Shown one piece after another: positions 25,394-33,723 of a DNA stretch of 64,000 nucleotides. Numbering within the stretch: position 1 is the first letter of the stretch; every line of letters starts with the position of its first letter. The translations under genes were made by a program, and so were the position numbers. Under the pieces are notes generated by a model, which was not told the origin of the DNA, made no database searches, and was given only the letters and a program-made list of their open reading frames with translations. Source of the DNA: Gammaproteobacteria bacterium (GTDB lineage Bacteria; Pseudomonadota; Gammaproteobacteria; Steroidobacterales; Steroidobacteraceae); contig JAURLT010000002.1 of NCBI GenBank assembly GCA_030831085.1, positions 1-64,000 on the forward strand. Direction: 5' to 3'.

Positions 25394-26374
25394 TCAGGCC
25401 AGGGCGAGCGCCGCGGAGAAGGTGGTCGGGTCGACGTTGCCACCGGAGATCACCACCGCAGTCACCTGATCCCGGCATTCGATCCTGCCGGCCAGCACCG
25501 CGGCCAGCGCCACCGCCCCGCCGGGCTCCACCACGAGTTTCAGTTCCCGCCAGGCCCAGGCCATTGCCGTCAGGACCTCGTGGTCGGAGACCGCCACTCC
25601 CCCTGCCAGGAGTGAGCGCATGATGGGGAAGGTCAGCTCACCCGGACTTGGCGCCAGCAGCGCGTCGCACAGCGACGATCCCCCGGGCGGATTGCGTTCG
25701 CGCCGACCGCTCGCGAGCGAGCGGCGGGCATCGTCGTGGCCCTCTGGCTCCACCGTGTAGATCTGGCAGTGCGGAGCGACCTCGCGGATGGCGATGGCGC
25801 AGCCGCTGACCAGGCCGCCGCCGCTGCAGCAGACCAGGACCTGATCGGGGGTCAGGCCCAGCTCGCCAGCCTGGCTCATCAACTCGAGGCCTGCCGTGCC
25901 CTGGCCTGCGATCACCTGCGGGTCGTCGAATGAGGGCACCAGGCGCGCACCGCGGGACTCGGCCAACTCGCCGGCGATGGCCTCGCGGCTGCCGGTCATC
26001 CGGTCATAGGTGATCACCTCCGCGCCGAGCGCCCGCGTGTTGTCGAGCTTCATGCGCGGTGCATCGGCCGGCATCACAATGGCTGCCGGCATGCCCAGCC
26101 GACGTGCTGCCCAGGCGACGCCTTGCGCGTGGTTGCCCGAGGAAAAGGCCACCACCCCGGCACCCCGGCGCGCCGGCTCGATAGTATCGAGTGCGTTGTA
26201 GGCCCCCCGTACCTTGAAGGAGCCGGTCACCTGCAGCGGCTCCAGCTTCAGGAGGATGCGCCCGCCCGTCAATTCGTCGAGGGCGGTGTCGGCCAGTAGC
26301 GGAGTGAGCCGGCTTACGCCACGCAGCCTGCGTGCCGCAGCCAGGATATCGTTGTAGACAGGAGGGGCGCTCAT
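25394..26374 (-). CDS. PLP-dependent threonine/serine dehydratase
   Basis: Fold-type II PLP enzyme of 326 residues. QVTGSFKVRGAYNAL carries the Schiff-base lysine K54, VAFSSGNHAQGVA binds the substrate carboxylate, and CCSGGGLVSGCA holds the PLP phosphate. VVISGGNVDP is the conserved C-terminal loop. There is no C-terminal regulatory (ACT-like) domain, so it is the short catabolic type. Threonine dehydratase, serine racemase and hydroxyaspartate ammonia-lyase all remain possible. It is a single gene between convergent and divergent neighbours. Confidence 0.88.
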   Translation of the reverse strand: MSAPPVYNDILAAARRLRGVSRLTPLLADTALDELTGGRILLKLEPLQVTGSFKVRGAYNALDTIEPARRGAGVVAFSSGNHAQGVAWAARRLGMPAAIVMPADAPRMKLDNTRALGAEVITYDRMTGSREAIAGELAESRGARLVPSFDDPQVIAGQGTAGLELMSQAGELGLTPDQVLVCCSGGGLVSGCAIAIREVAPHCQIYTVEPEGHDDARRSLASGRRERNPPGGSSLCDALLAPSPGELTFPIMRSLLAGGVAVSDHEVLTAMAWAWRELKLVVEPGGAVALAAVLAGRIECRDQVTAVVISGGNVDPTTFSAALALA

Positions 26375-26431
26375 GGTGGCTTGGCTTGGCGTAGAATTCG
26401 CAGATCATATCAGCCTGCTGCGGGGCTTCCC

Positions 26432-27622
26432 TTGAACGAACCAGCCACCCTGCGCCTCCGGCCGCACGAGGAGCGGCGCCTGCTTGCCGGGCACCTTTGG
26501 ATCTTCTCCAATGAGGTTGATATCTCGGCAACCCCGTTGACCGGGTTTCAGTCGGGCCAGCTCGTCACGATCCGATCCAGCCGTGACCGGTTCATGGGGT
26601 ACGGCTACGTCAATCCCCACACCCTGATTGCTGCCCGCATCCTCAGTCGCGATCCGGCCCACCTGCCGGGTCAGCCGCTGCTGGTTCACCGGCTCAAGGT
26701 CGCCCTGGCCATGCGGGAGCGCATGCTTGGCTCCGACCATTACCGCCTGGTGCACGGCGAGGGTGATCTGTTGCCCGGGCTGGTGGTTGATCGTTACGGT
26801 TCGCTGTGCGTCGCCCAGGCCAGCACTGCCGGCATGGATGTCATGAAACCCTGGGTCGCGGAGGCCCTGAAGCGCGTCACGGGCATCGAGGCCCTGTTGT
26901 GGCGTAACGATACCGGCGCGCGGGAACTGGAGGGCCTGCCCCTGGCGGTGGAAACGGGGCTGGGCGAGGTGCCAGAGGTCATCACCCTCGAGGAAGGCGG
27001 AGTGCGCTTTCGGGTACCGCTGCTGGCCGGCCAGAAGACCGGCTGGTTCTTCGATCAGCGTGCCAACCGGGCGGCTTTCGCCCGCCTGGCCGATGGGCGC
27101 AGCGTGCTGGATGTCTGCTGCTACCTCGGGGGGTTCGGGCTGCAGGCCGCACGGGCCGGCGCGACGGCCGTCACCTGCGTCGATGCCTCGGCCACCGCAC
27201 TGGCCTCGGTCCGGGCAAGCGCCGCGGATAACGGCCTCGCGGTGGAGATCCTGGAATCGGATGCCTTCGACGCGCTGGCCGCCCTGCATGCCGAGGGCCG
27301 GCGCTTCGACATGATCGTGCTGGACCCGCCGGCTTTCATCAAGCGCCGCAAGGACCTGGGCCGCGGGCTGGCTGCCTACCGTAAGCTGAACCAGCTGGCG
27401 CTCAGGCTGCTGTCGCGGGATGGCCTGCTGATGAGCTGCTCCTGTTCCATGCACCTGGAGGAAGCGGCCCTGCTCGAGGCTGTCCAGCGCGCTGCGCGTT
27501 CGTCGGGTCGCCATGCCCAGGCCCTGTCCTTCGGCGGCCAGGACGTCGACCATCCGGTGCATCCGGCCATTGCCGAGACCCGTTACCTGAAAGCCATCCT
27601 GTTCCGGGTCTCAGGCGAATGA
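26432..27622 (+). CDS. rlmI: 23S rRNA m5C1962 methyltransferase
   Basis: SAM-dependent RNA methyltransferase. With the TTG start at 26432 it is 396 residues, the same as E. coli RlmI; the upstream ATG at 26381 would leave only 6 bp to the divergent gene. The N-terminal PUA domain reads LRPHEERRLLAGHLWIFSNE. The catalytic domain has QRANRAAFARL, SVLDVCCYLGGFGLQAARAG (SAM motif I), and IVLDPPAFIKRRKDL, with the catalytic-type SCSCSMHL further on. Confidence 0.9.
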   Translation: MNEPATLRLRPHEERRLLAGHLWIFSNEVDISATPLTGFQSGQLVTIRSSRDRFMGYGYVNPHTLIAARILSRDPAHLPGQPLLVHRLKVALAMRERMLGSDHYRLVHGEGDLLPGLVVDRYGSLCVAQASTAGMDVMKPWVAEALKRVTGIEALLWRNDTGARELEGLPLAVETGLGEVPEVITLEEGGVRFRVPLLAGQKTGWFFDQRANRAAFARLADGRSVLDVCCYLGGFGLQAARAGATAVTCVDASATALASVRASAADNGLAVEILESDAFDALAALHAEGRRFDMIVLDPPAFIKRRKDLGRGLAAYRKLNQLALRLLSRDGLLMSCSCSMHLEEAALLEAVQRAARSSGRHAQALSFGGQDVDHPVHPAIAETRYLKAILFRVSGE

Positions 27623-27658
27623 GTCGGCCCTGCCGCGCGGCTTGCTAGAATCCGGCTG

Positions 27659-28450
27659 ATGATTCCCTACCCGGAAATTGATCCCGTTGCCCTCGCCCTT
27701 GGACCCCTCAAGGTCCGCTGGTACGGGCTGATGTACGTGGTGGGATTCCTGGGCGGCTGGTGGCTCGCCCGCCGGCGGGCGGCGGCGCCCGGTTCCACCT
27801 GGAATGTGGCTGACGTGGATGACCTGATCTTCTTTGCAGCCGTCGGCGTGATCCTCGGCGGCCGCCTGGGTTGGACATTGTTTTACGGCATGGAGGGGGT
27901 GCTGGCCGACCCGCTGTCCGTGTTGCGGATCTGGCAGGGCGGCATGTCCTTCCACGGCGGGCTCATTGGCGTGATGTGCTCCATCGCCCTGTTTGCCAGG
28001 CGGCGGGGTCGCAGCGTCATGGACGTCTTCGACTTTGCCGTTCCGCTGCCGGCCATCGGCTTGGGGGCCGGCCGGATCGGCAACTTCATCAATGGCGAGC
28101 TGTGGGGCAAGACCACGGACCTGCCCTGGGCCTTCGTCGTGCAGGGACAGGCCCGCCATCCGTCTCAGCTTTACGAGGCCCTGCTCGAGGGGCTCGTGCT
28201 GTTCATCATCATCTGGTGGTTCACTTCCCGACCTCGACCGCGGCTGGCGGCCTCCGGGCTGTTCCTGCTCACCTATGGCTGCTTCCGCTTCCTGGTCGAG
28301 TTCGTGCGTCTTCCGGACCTCGACCTCGGCTATCTCGCTCTGGGCTGGGTCACCATGGGGCAGGTCCTGAGCCTGCCCATGATCGTCGCCGGCCTGGCCA
28401 TGCTGGCCTGGTCTGCGCGTTATCGTGTGCCTTCCGGGAACTACCGCTGA
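27659..28450 (+). CDS. lgt: Prolipoprotein diacylglyceryl transferase
   Basis: Inner-membrane enzyme that moves diacylglyceryl from phosphatidylglycerol to the lipobox Cys of prolipoproteins. It is 263 residues with about seven membrane helices. [11 protein letters not shown], the Lgt signature [27 protein letters not shown] and [12 protein letters not shown] are all present. The stop overlaps thyA (TGATG), the usual lgt-thyA pair. Its products include the lipoproteins RlpA and the cytochrome c described here. Confidence 0.97.
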   Translation: MIPYPEIDPVALALGPLKVRWYGLMYVVGFLGGWWLARRRAAAPGSTWNVADVDDLIFFAAVGVILGGRLGWTLFYGMEGVLADPLSVLRIWQGGMSFHGGLIGVMCSIALFARRRGRSVMDVFDFAVPLPAIGLGAGRIGNFINGELWGKTTDLPWAFVVQGQARHPSQLYEALLEGLVLFIIIWWFTSRPRPRLAASGLFLLTYGCFRFLVEFVRLPDLDLGYLALGWVTMGQVLSLPMIVAGLAMLAWSARYRVPSGNYR

Positions 28451-29244
28451 TGCGCCAGTACCTCGACCTGCTGCAGGACGTGCTCGACCATGGCGCCCGC
28501 AAGGAGGACCGTACCGGTACCGGCACCTTGAGCGTGTTTGGCAGGCAGTTGCGCTTTGCACTGGCGGAAGGGTTTCCGCTGGTCACGACCAAGAAGGTGC
28601 ACACCCGGTCGATCATCTACGAGCTGCTGTGGTTCCTGCGCGGTGACACCAATGTGCGCTGGCTGCAGGAGCGCGGGGTGACCATCTGGGACGAGTGGGC
28701 CGATGCAGGGGGCGAGCTGGGGCCGGTTTACGGCCGGCAGTGGCGCTCCTGGCCGACCGCCGATGGACGGAGCATCGACCAGCTTGCGACCGTGGTCCGG
28801 CAGCTGCGGGAGGATCCCGATTCGCGGCGCATGATCGTCAGCGCCTGGAATGTCGGTGAACTCGCCAGCATGGCGCTGGCACCTTGCCACGCGCTGTTCC
28901 AGTTCTACGTGGCTGGTGGTCGGCTGTCCTGCCAGCTGTACCAGAGAAGTTGCGACCTGTTCCTCGGCGTGCCTTTCAATATCGCCTCCTACGCCCTGCT
29001 GACCCACCTGCTGGCGCAGCAGTGTGATCTCGAGCCTGGCGATTTCGTCTGGACCGGCGGCGACTGTCACCTCTACCTCAATCATCTCGAACAGGCACGA
29101 TTGCAGCTGACCAGGGAGCCTCACCCGTTGCCGCGGCTGGAGTTGAGGCGACGCCCGCCCACGCTGTTCGACTACGAGTTCGACGACATTGCCATCGTCG
29201 ATTACCAGCACCATCCCGCGATCAAGGCGCCGGTCGCGGTCTGA
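28450..29244 (+). CDS. thyA: Thymidylate synthase
   Basis: Methylates dUMP to dTMP with methylenetetrahydrofolate. It is 264 residues, identical in length to E. coli ThyA. The start at 28450 gives [26 protein letters not shown], the catalytic [13 protein letters not shown] (C146), [20 protein letters not shown] and the terminal APVAV are conserved. Dihydrofolate made here is recycled by folA, two genes downstream, with a SET-domain gene in between. Confidence 0.98.
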   Translation: MRQYLDLLQDVLDHGARKEDRTGTGTLSVFGRQLRFALAEGFPLVTTKKVHTRSIIYELLWFLRGDTNVRWLQERGVTIWDEWADAGGELGPVYGRQWRSWPTADGRSIDQLATVVRQLREDPDSRRMIVSAWNVGELASMALAPCHALFQFYVAGGRLSCQLYQRSCDLFLGVPFNIASYALLTHLLAQQCDLEPGDFVWTGGDCHLYLNHLEQARLQLTREPHPLPRLELRRRPPTLFDYEFDDIAIVDYQHHPAIKAPVAV

Positions 29245-29267
29245 CTTCACCCAGGAGCCACTGAAAG

Positions 29268-29762
29268 ATGCCCACGCAGCAACGCGGGTCTGCCCCGCTG
29301 TACAAGGTTCGACAGTCCCGCATTCACGGCCGAGGCGTGTTTGCAGCCCGCAAGATCCGTAAGGGCACCCGGGTGATCGAGTATCTCGGCGAGCGAGTGT
29401 CCCACGCGGAGGCTGATCGCCGTTACGAGGACAAGGCCCCGGACGACAATCACACCTTCCTGTTCGTGGTCGATCGTCGTACCGTGATCGACGCCGGCGT
29501 CGACGGTAACGAGGCGCGCTGGATCAACCATTCCTGCGACCCCAACTGCGAGTCGGTGTTCGAGGACCGGCGGGTGTTCATCGAGGCGGTGCGCACGATC
29601 CAGCCCGGCGAGGAACTTTCCTACAACTACCAGATCATGCGCGAGCCGAACGATCCACCCAACGTGGATGAGGTCTTCGCCTGCCGCTGCGGGGCGGCCA
29701 ATTGCCGGGGCACCATGTTGATGGACCCCAAGCCGAAGCGAAAGCCCGCCCGCAAGAAGTGA
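29268..29762 (+). CDS. SET-domain protein lysine methyltransferase-like
   Basis: A 164-residue SET protein. GRGVFAARKIRKGTRVIEYL begins the domain; WINHSCDPNCESV (85-97) and GEELSYNYQI form the pseudoknot and SAM/active-site part; CRCGAANCRG gives the post-SET CxCx4C zinc site (C139, C141, C146) completed by C94. The C-terminus is very basic (KPKRKPARKK). SET domains with a post-SET zinc site resemble eukaryotic histone methyltransferases. The target here is unknown; DNA-associated or ribosomal proteins are guesses. CAGGAG lies upstream and the stop overlaps folA (TGATG). Confidence 0.92.
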   Translation: MPTQQRGSAPLYKVRQSRIHGRGVFAARKIRKGTRVIEYLGERVSHAEADRRYEDKAPDDNHTFLFVVDRRTVIDAGVDGNEARWINHSCDPNCESVFEDRRVFIEAVRTIQPGEELSYNYQIMREPNDPPNVDEVFACRCGAANCRGTMLMDPKPKRKPARKK

Positions 29763-30271
29763 TGGAACCGGCCACCCCACGCCTGGTGGCGGTCCTGGCG
29801 ATGGCCGACAACCAGGTCATCGGGCGTGACGGCGCGCTGCCCTGGCGGTTGCCCGACGACCTCCGCAGGTTCAAGGCCCTGACCCTCGGTCATCCGGTGC
29901 TGATGGGGCGCCGAACCTATGACTCGCTGGGCCGGCCGTTACCGGGGCGGGACAACATCGTGCTCACCCGGGCCGCAGGCTGGCGGTCGGCAGGGGTCAT
30001 GGTGGCGGGTAGTCTGGATGAAGCGCTCGCGCTCGCTGGTTCCGTGCAGCAGGTAATGGTCATTGGAGGCGCGGAGATCTATCGGCTGTGCTGGCCGCGC
30101 CTGTCTCGCATCGAGTTGACCCGCGTCCACGGTGAGCCTGCCGGCGATACCGCACTCGAGGGACTGGACTGGGCCGGCTGGCAGCAGGAGGCCTGCGAGA
30201 GTCACCCCTCTGACGAACGTCACGATTATCCGTTCAGCTTCGTTTCGCTGGTCCGCGCGGCGAGGGACTGA
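29762..30271 (+). CDS. folA: Dihydrofolate reductase
   Basis: NADPH-dependent reduction of dihydrofolate. It is 169 residues. The start at 29762 gives MEPATPRLVAVLAMADNQVIG. GALPWRLPDDLRRFK holds the active-site Asp (D32 or D33), followed by LMGRRTYDSLGRPLPGR for NADPH and VIGGAEIYRLCWP. The gene overlaps the SET gene by 1 bp. Its last 38 bp overlap the 3' end of apaH on the other strand. Confidence 0.97.
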   Translation: MEPATPRLVAVLAMADNQVIGRDGALPWRLPDDLRRFKALTLGHPVLMGRRTYDSLGRPLPGRDNIVLTRAAGWRSAGVMVAGSLDEALALAGSVQQVMVIGGAEIYRLCWPRLSRIELTRVHGEPAGDTALEGLDWAGWQQEACESHPSDERHDYPFSFVSLVRAARD

Positions 30272-31079
30272 GTCCCGCGCAGTCCACCGTGACCGGTTCG
30301 GCGCCGTCGCGGTCAAGTCGCACGGCGCACAACCGGCCGCCCCACACGCAGCCGCCGTCAAGGGCCAGGAAGCGACCTGCGACCCGCAGGCCGAGCGTCG
30401 ACCAGTGCCCGAAGGCAATCCGCCCGGTGAAGGCGTCCAGTGCCGGGTGTTGGAACCAGGGCATCGATCCGGTGGCCGCCGATTGCGGGGCACCCTTGCC
30501 CGGAACCAGGCAGCCGTCCCGGTCCACCAGGCGCATGCGGGTAAAGGCGTTGATGGCGAAGCGCACCCGGTCCATGCCTTCGCGGCCGGGATGCCAGCAG
30601 CGGGGTTCGTCGCCGTACATGGCGGCGAGCGTCTCGCGCGGACGGGATTGCAGAGCTTGCTGCACATTTCGGGCCTCGGCCATGGCCGTAGCCAGGTCCC
30701 AGCCTGGCGCGATGCCCGCGTGCACCAGCGTGCAGTCGAGTTGCGGGTCGTGGTGCAACAGGGGTTGGCGGACCAGCCAGTCAAGCAGGTCATCCCGATC
30801 GGCGGCGGCGAGCACCTCGCGCAGACCCGGCTCGTCCGGCAGGGGACGTACGCCGGCCGCCATGGCCAGCAGGTGCAGGTCGTGGTTGCCGAGAACCAAC
30901 CGCACCGCATCGCCCATGGCCCGCACGCAGCGCAGGCTGCCCAGCGAGTCCGGGCCGCGAGCGACAAGGTCACCGGTTAGCCAGAGTCGATCCACTGCGC
31001 TGTCGAAGCGCAGCGCCTTGAGCAGGGCCAGCAGCGCCGGCTGACAGCCCTGCACGTCGCCGATCGCGTAGACCGCCAT
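30234..31079 (-). CDS. apaH: Symmetrical diadenosine tetraphosphatase
   Basis: Hydrolyses Ap4A to two ADP and can decap Np4-capped RNA. It is 281 residues. The metallophosphatase motifs are GDVQGC near the start, GDLVARGPDS and LVLGNHDLHLLA. VHAGIAPGWDL, WFQHPALDA and FGHWSTLGL continue the family pattern. It follows apaG by 9 bp and is the last gene of the lptD operon. Its stop codon lies inside the 3' end of folA. Confidence 0.97.
   Translation of the reverse strand: MAVYAIGDVQGCQPALLALLKALRFDSAVDRLWLTGDLVARGPDSLGSLRCVRAMGDAVRLVLGNHDLHLLAMAAGVRPLPDEPGLREVLAAADRDDLLDWLVRQPLLHHDPQLDCTLVHAGIAPGWDLATAMAEARNVQQALQSRPRETLAAMYGDEPRCWHPGREGMDRVRFAINAFTRMRLVDRDGCLVPGKGAPQSAATGSMPWFQHPALDAFTGRIAFGHWSTLGLRVAGRFLALDGGCVWGGRLCAVRLDRDGAEPVTVDCAGLSPSPRGPAKRS
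30264..30276. repeat. Palindrome at the folA stop codon
   Basis: GGGACT-G-AGTCCC, two perfect 6-bp arms around one base; the folA TGA (30269-30271) is in its centre. GGACTG and CAGTCC (30265-30270, 30280-30285) offer an alternative hairpin with a 9-nt loop. No T-tract follows on either strand, so it is not an ordinary terminator. Confidence 0.35.
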
Positions 31080-31088
31080 CGCGACAGG

Positions 31089-31475
31089 TCAGTGAATGGT
31101 TCCGGGCATCGCCAGCGTGAAGGCGGGGATGGGAGCGTCGAAGGCGATGCCATCGTCGGCCATCATTTCGTAAGCGCCCTGCATTGCCCCCACCGGGGTT
31201 TCCAGGACCGCGCCCGAAGTGTAGCGAAAGCCCTGGCCGGGCTGCAGGTGGGGTTGCTCGCCGACCACGCCGTCGCCCTCCACCTCCTGCACCTTGCCGT
31301 TGGCGTCCGTAATGAGCCAGCGCCGCCGAAGCAGTCGTGCGGCCACGTCACCCTCGTTGCGCAGCGTGATGGTATAGGCAAACACGAAGCGCCCCTCGCG
31401 CGGACTCGATTGCTCATCGAGATAGCGGGTGTCCACCTCCACGCGAATCAGCCGGCGGGGCTCGGCTTCGGTCAT
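31089..31475 (-). CDS. apaG: ApaG protein
   Basis: A 128-residue member of the ApaG/DUF525 family (fibronectin III-like fold), which is known next to apaH and rsmA but has no settled biochemical role. Conserved features are FVFAYTITLRNEGDVAARLL, RRWLITDANG, GEGVVGEQP-like DGVVGEQPHLQPGQGF and YTSGAVLETPVGAMQGAYEM. The ATG overlaps the uspA stop (ATGA). Confidence 0.95.
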   Translation of the reverse strand: MTEAEPRRLIRVEVDTRYLDEQSSPREGRFVFAYTITLRNEGDVAARLLRRRWLITDANGKVQEVEGDGVVGEQPHLQPGQGFRYTSGAVLETPVGAMQGAYEMMADDGIAFDAPIPAFTLAMPGTIH

Positions 31476-31903
31476 CGCAGCCGTACCGCCAGCACGTCGC
31501 AGGGCGCGGCGTGCAGGACCGTGTCCTCGGTCAGGTTGATCATGATCGACAAGCCGTGCCGTTCGCGGCTGCCCAGGACGATCAGGTCGGCTTTGAGGTC
31601 CTTGGCATGGCGAACGATCTCCGCCTTGATGTTGCCGCAGGCCACTTCGCAGGGCCTGCCGGTCAGGTCAAGGCGCGAGGCCAGTTCAGCAAGCCGGTCA
31701 CGGGCTCGTGCCACCAGTTCCTCCTCGATCTGCACCGCCGGCAGCAAAGTCTCGCCCATCGGTTCCACCGGGACGTATTCCACCACGTGCAGGATGGAGA
31801 GCTCTGCACCGCAGGCCGCGGCGAGTTCGCGTGCGCGTACGGCGATGGCCTCGCTATCTTCGGTCAGGTCGACTGCCAGCAGGATCCTGGAATAGATGGC
31901 CAT
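31472..31903 (-). CDS. Universal stress protein, UspA type
   Basis: A 143-residue cytoplasmic protein. The start at 31903 has GGAGGG just upstream and gives MAIYSRILLAVDLTEDSEAI. The usual nucleotide pattern GxxGHGG is not evident; VLGSRERHGLSIMINL stands in its place, as in the E. coli UspA branch that does not bind ATP. LSILHVVEYVP and APCDVLAVRL are typical. It is inserted between rsmA and apaG, where most gammaproteobacteria have no gene. Confidence 0.9.
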   Translation of the reverse strand: MAIYSRILLAVDLTEDSEAIAVRARELAAACGAELSILHVVEYVPVEPMGETLLPAVQIEEELVARARDRLAELASRLDLTGRPCEVACGNIKAEIVRHAKDLKADLIVLGSRERHGLSIMINLTEDTVLHAAPCDVLAVRLR

Positions 31904-31934
31904 GTGTTCCCTCCACGGCTGGGTCAGGTTGCCA

Positions 31935-32738
31935 CTATACGTCAGCTTCGGTCCCGCGTGCCCTGCCCACTTGCACCGACAGGGCACCGAACTCGGCGGG
32001 GGAGAGGGTTTCGGGACGCCGGCCGGGCTCGATGCCCGCATCCCGGAACCCGTCCTCGCCGACCACGCCCCGCAGCGCGTTGCGCAGGGTCTTGCGGCGC
32101 ATGGAAAATGCGGCGGCGACGATGCGGGCAAAGTCTGCGGGATCCCCAAGGGGAAACGGGGCAGGGGATAGCGGGGTCAGCCGCACGACGGCCGATTCGA
32201 CCTTCGGCGGCGGAGCGAAGGCGCCGGCGCCTACCCGGAACAGCGGCTCTACCCGGCAGGCCGCCGCCAGCATGACGGTCAGCCGACCGTAGTCCCGGCC
32301 GCCCGGCGCGGCCGCCATGCGCACCACCACTTCCCGCTGCAGCATGAAGTGCATATCGAGAATGGCGTGTCCCTGGGCCAGCAGGTGGAACATCAGCGGT
32401 GTCGAGATGTTGTAGGGAAGGTTGCCACAGACCCGCAGCCGCGGGCCGCTGCCGGCCAGTGCCGCAAAGTCGAAGGCCAGGGCATCGCCCTGATGGACGA
32501 CCAGTTCGCCGTGGCCTGCGCACTTCTCGCGCAGCGGCCCGACCACGTCGCGATCGATCTCCACCACCTCCAGCCGTCCCGTGTGCTGCAGCAGCGGCAG
32601 GCTGAGCGCGCCGAGTCCCGGTCCGATCTCGACCAGCCGATCGCCCGGCCGGGGGTCGATGGCCGCAACGATGCGGGCGATGACGTTGGCGTCGTGCAGG
32701 AAGTGCTGGCCGAAGCGCTTGCGGGGGCGGTGGATCAA
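31935..32738 (-). CDS. rsmA: 16S rRNA m6(2)A1518/A1519 dimethyltransferase
   Basis: KsgA enzyme that dimethylates two adenosines near the 3' end of 16S rRNA during late small-subunit assembly. It is 267 residues. The TTG start gives MIHRPRKRFGQHFLHDANVI, the family N-terminus, and overlaps the pdxA stop. LVEIGPGLGALSLPLL is the SAM motif; GNLPYNISTPLMFHLL is the NLPY active-site motif. RKTLRNALRG in the C-terminal domain is conserved. Confidence 0.96.
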   Translation of the reverse strand: MIHRPRKRFGQHFLHDANVIARIVAAIDPRPGDRLVEIGPGLGALSLPLLQHTGRLEVVEIDRDVVGPLREKCAGHGELVVHQGDALAFDFAALAGSGPRLRVCGNLPYNISTPLMFHLLAQGHAILDMHFMLQREVVVRMAAAPGGRDYGRLTVMLAAACRVEPLFRVGAGAFAPPPKVESAVVRLTPLSPAPFPLGDPADFARIVAAAFSMRRKTLRNALRGVVGEDGFRDAGIEPGRRPETLSPAEFGALSVQVGRARGTEADV

Positions 32739-33715
32739 CCGGCCAACCGCGCTGCCAGTTCGACGGCAGCGGCCAGGCTGCCGTGATCGGCCTGCCCACT
32801 GCCCGCCAGTTCGAGTGCCGTGCCATGATCGACCGAGGTGCGCACGATCGGCAGGCCCAGCGTGACGTTTACGCCCCCACCGAAGCCGCGGTGCTTGACC
32901 ACCGGCAGCCCCTGATCGTGATACATCGCCAGCACGGCATCGGCTCGGGTCAGCGAGCGGGAAGTGAAGGCGGTATCTGCTGGTAGCGGGCCGAGCGCAT
33001 CGATGTCCTCTGCCCGGGCCTGCGCGATCGCCGGGGCGATGATCCGGTCATCCTCCCAGCCCAGGTGCCCGCCCTCGCCGGCGTGCGGGTTGAGTCCGCA
33101 AACGAGGATGGTTGGTCGCTCGATCCGGAAGCGGCCCCGCAGGTCGCGGTTCATGACCCGCAGGGTGTCCAGCAGCAGGTCCGCATCCAGCGTATCGGGT
33201 ACCGCTCGCAACGGAAGGTGCGTGGTGGCCAGGGCCACTCGCAGGTCTCCTGCCACCAGCAGCATCACCGGTCGCGGGCATCCCAGGCGCTCGGCGAAGT
33301 ATTCGGTATGACCGCTGAAGGGCTGGCCGGAGTCGCAGATCAGGCCCTTGTGCACTGGTGCCGTGACCACCGCATCGAATTCCCGGCTCACGCAGCCCTC
33401 GATGGCGGCATCCAGCAAGGCCAGCACATAGGGCGCGTTGGCTGGTTCGAGCTGTCCGGCGATCGAGGCTCGAGCCAGCGTCGCAGGCAGAACCAGCATC
33501 TCGCCGGGGCGCTGTGGTGTGCTCGTCTCGTTCCGCTCAAGCAGCCGAATCCCGATCGGCAACCCCAGAGCGCGCGCGCGTCCGGCGAGCAGTTCGGGAT
33601 CACCCGCAAAGACCAGCTGGTAGGGAGAGGCCTCTGCAGCGAGCCGCAGGCAAATATCCGGGCCGATGCCGGCGGGCTCGCCCGTAGTGACCAGTAACCT
33701 CGGGACGCGGGTCAC
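32735..33715 (-). CDS. pdxA: 4-hydroxythreonine-4-phosphate dehydrogenase
   Basis: NAD-dependent metalloenzyme of the DXP-dependent vitamin B6 route. It is 326 residues. The GTG start gives MTRVPRLLVTTGEPAGIGPD. TAPVHKGLICDSG, FSGHTEYFAERLG, LNPHAGEGGHLGWED and YHDQGLPVVKHRGFGGGVN contain the conserved His metal ligands and substrate contacts; SVDHGTALELAGSG is at the end. The surA-pdxA-rsmA order is standard. Confidence 0.97.
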   Translation of the reverse strand: MTRVPRLLVTTGEPAGIGPDICLRLAAEASPYQLVFAGDPELLAGRARALGLPIGIRLLERNETSTPQRPGEMLVLPATLARASIAGQLEPANAPYVLALLDAAIEGCVSREFDAVVTAPVHKGLICDSGQPFSGHTEYFAERLGCPRPVMLLVAGDLRVALATTHLPLRAVPDTLDADLLLDTLRVMNRDLRGRFRIERPTILVCGLNPHAGEGGHLGWEDDRIIAPAIAQARAEDIDALGPLPADTAFTSRSLTRADAVLAMYHDQGLPVVKHRGFGGGVNVTLGLPIVRTSVDHGTALELAGSGQADHGSLAAAVELAARLAG

Positions 33716-33723
33716 TGTGTGGC

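Noticed and set aside
26381-26431. ATG at 26381 as start of rlmI
   Set aside because: It leaves 6 bp to the divergent gene and adds 17 residues without similarity; the TTG at 26432 gives the exact family length.
30264-30276. folA stop-codon palindrome as an intrinsic terminator
   Set aside because: There is no run of Ts on either strand after the stem, and the loop is a single base.
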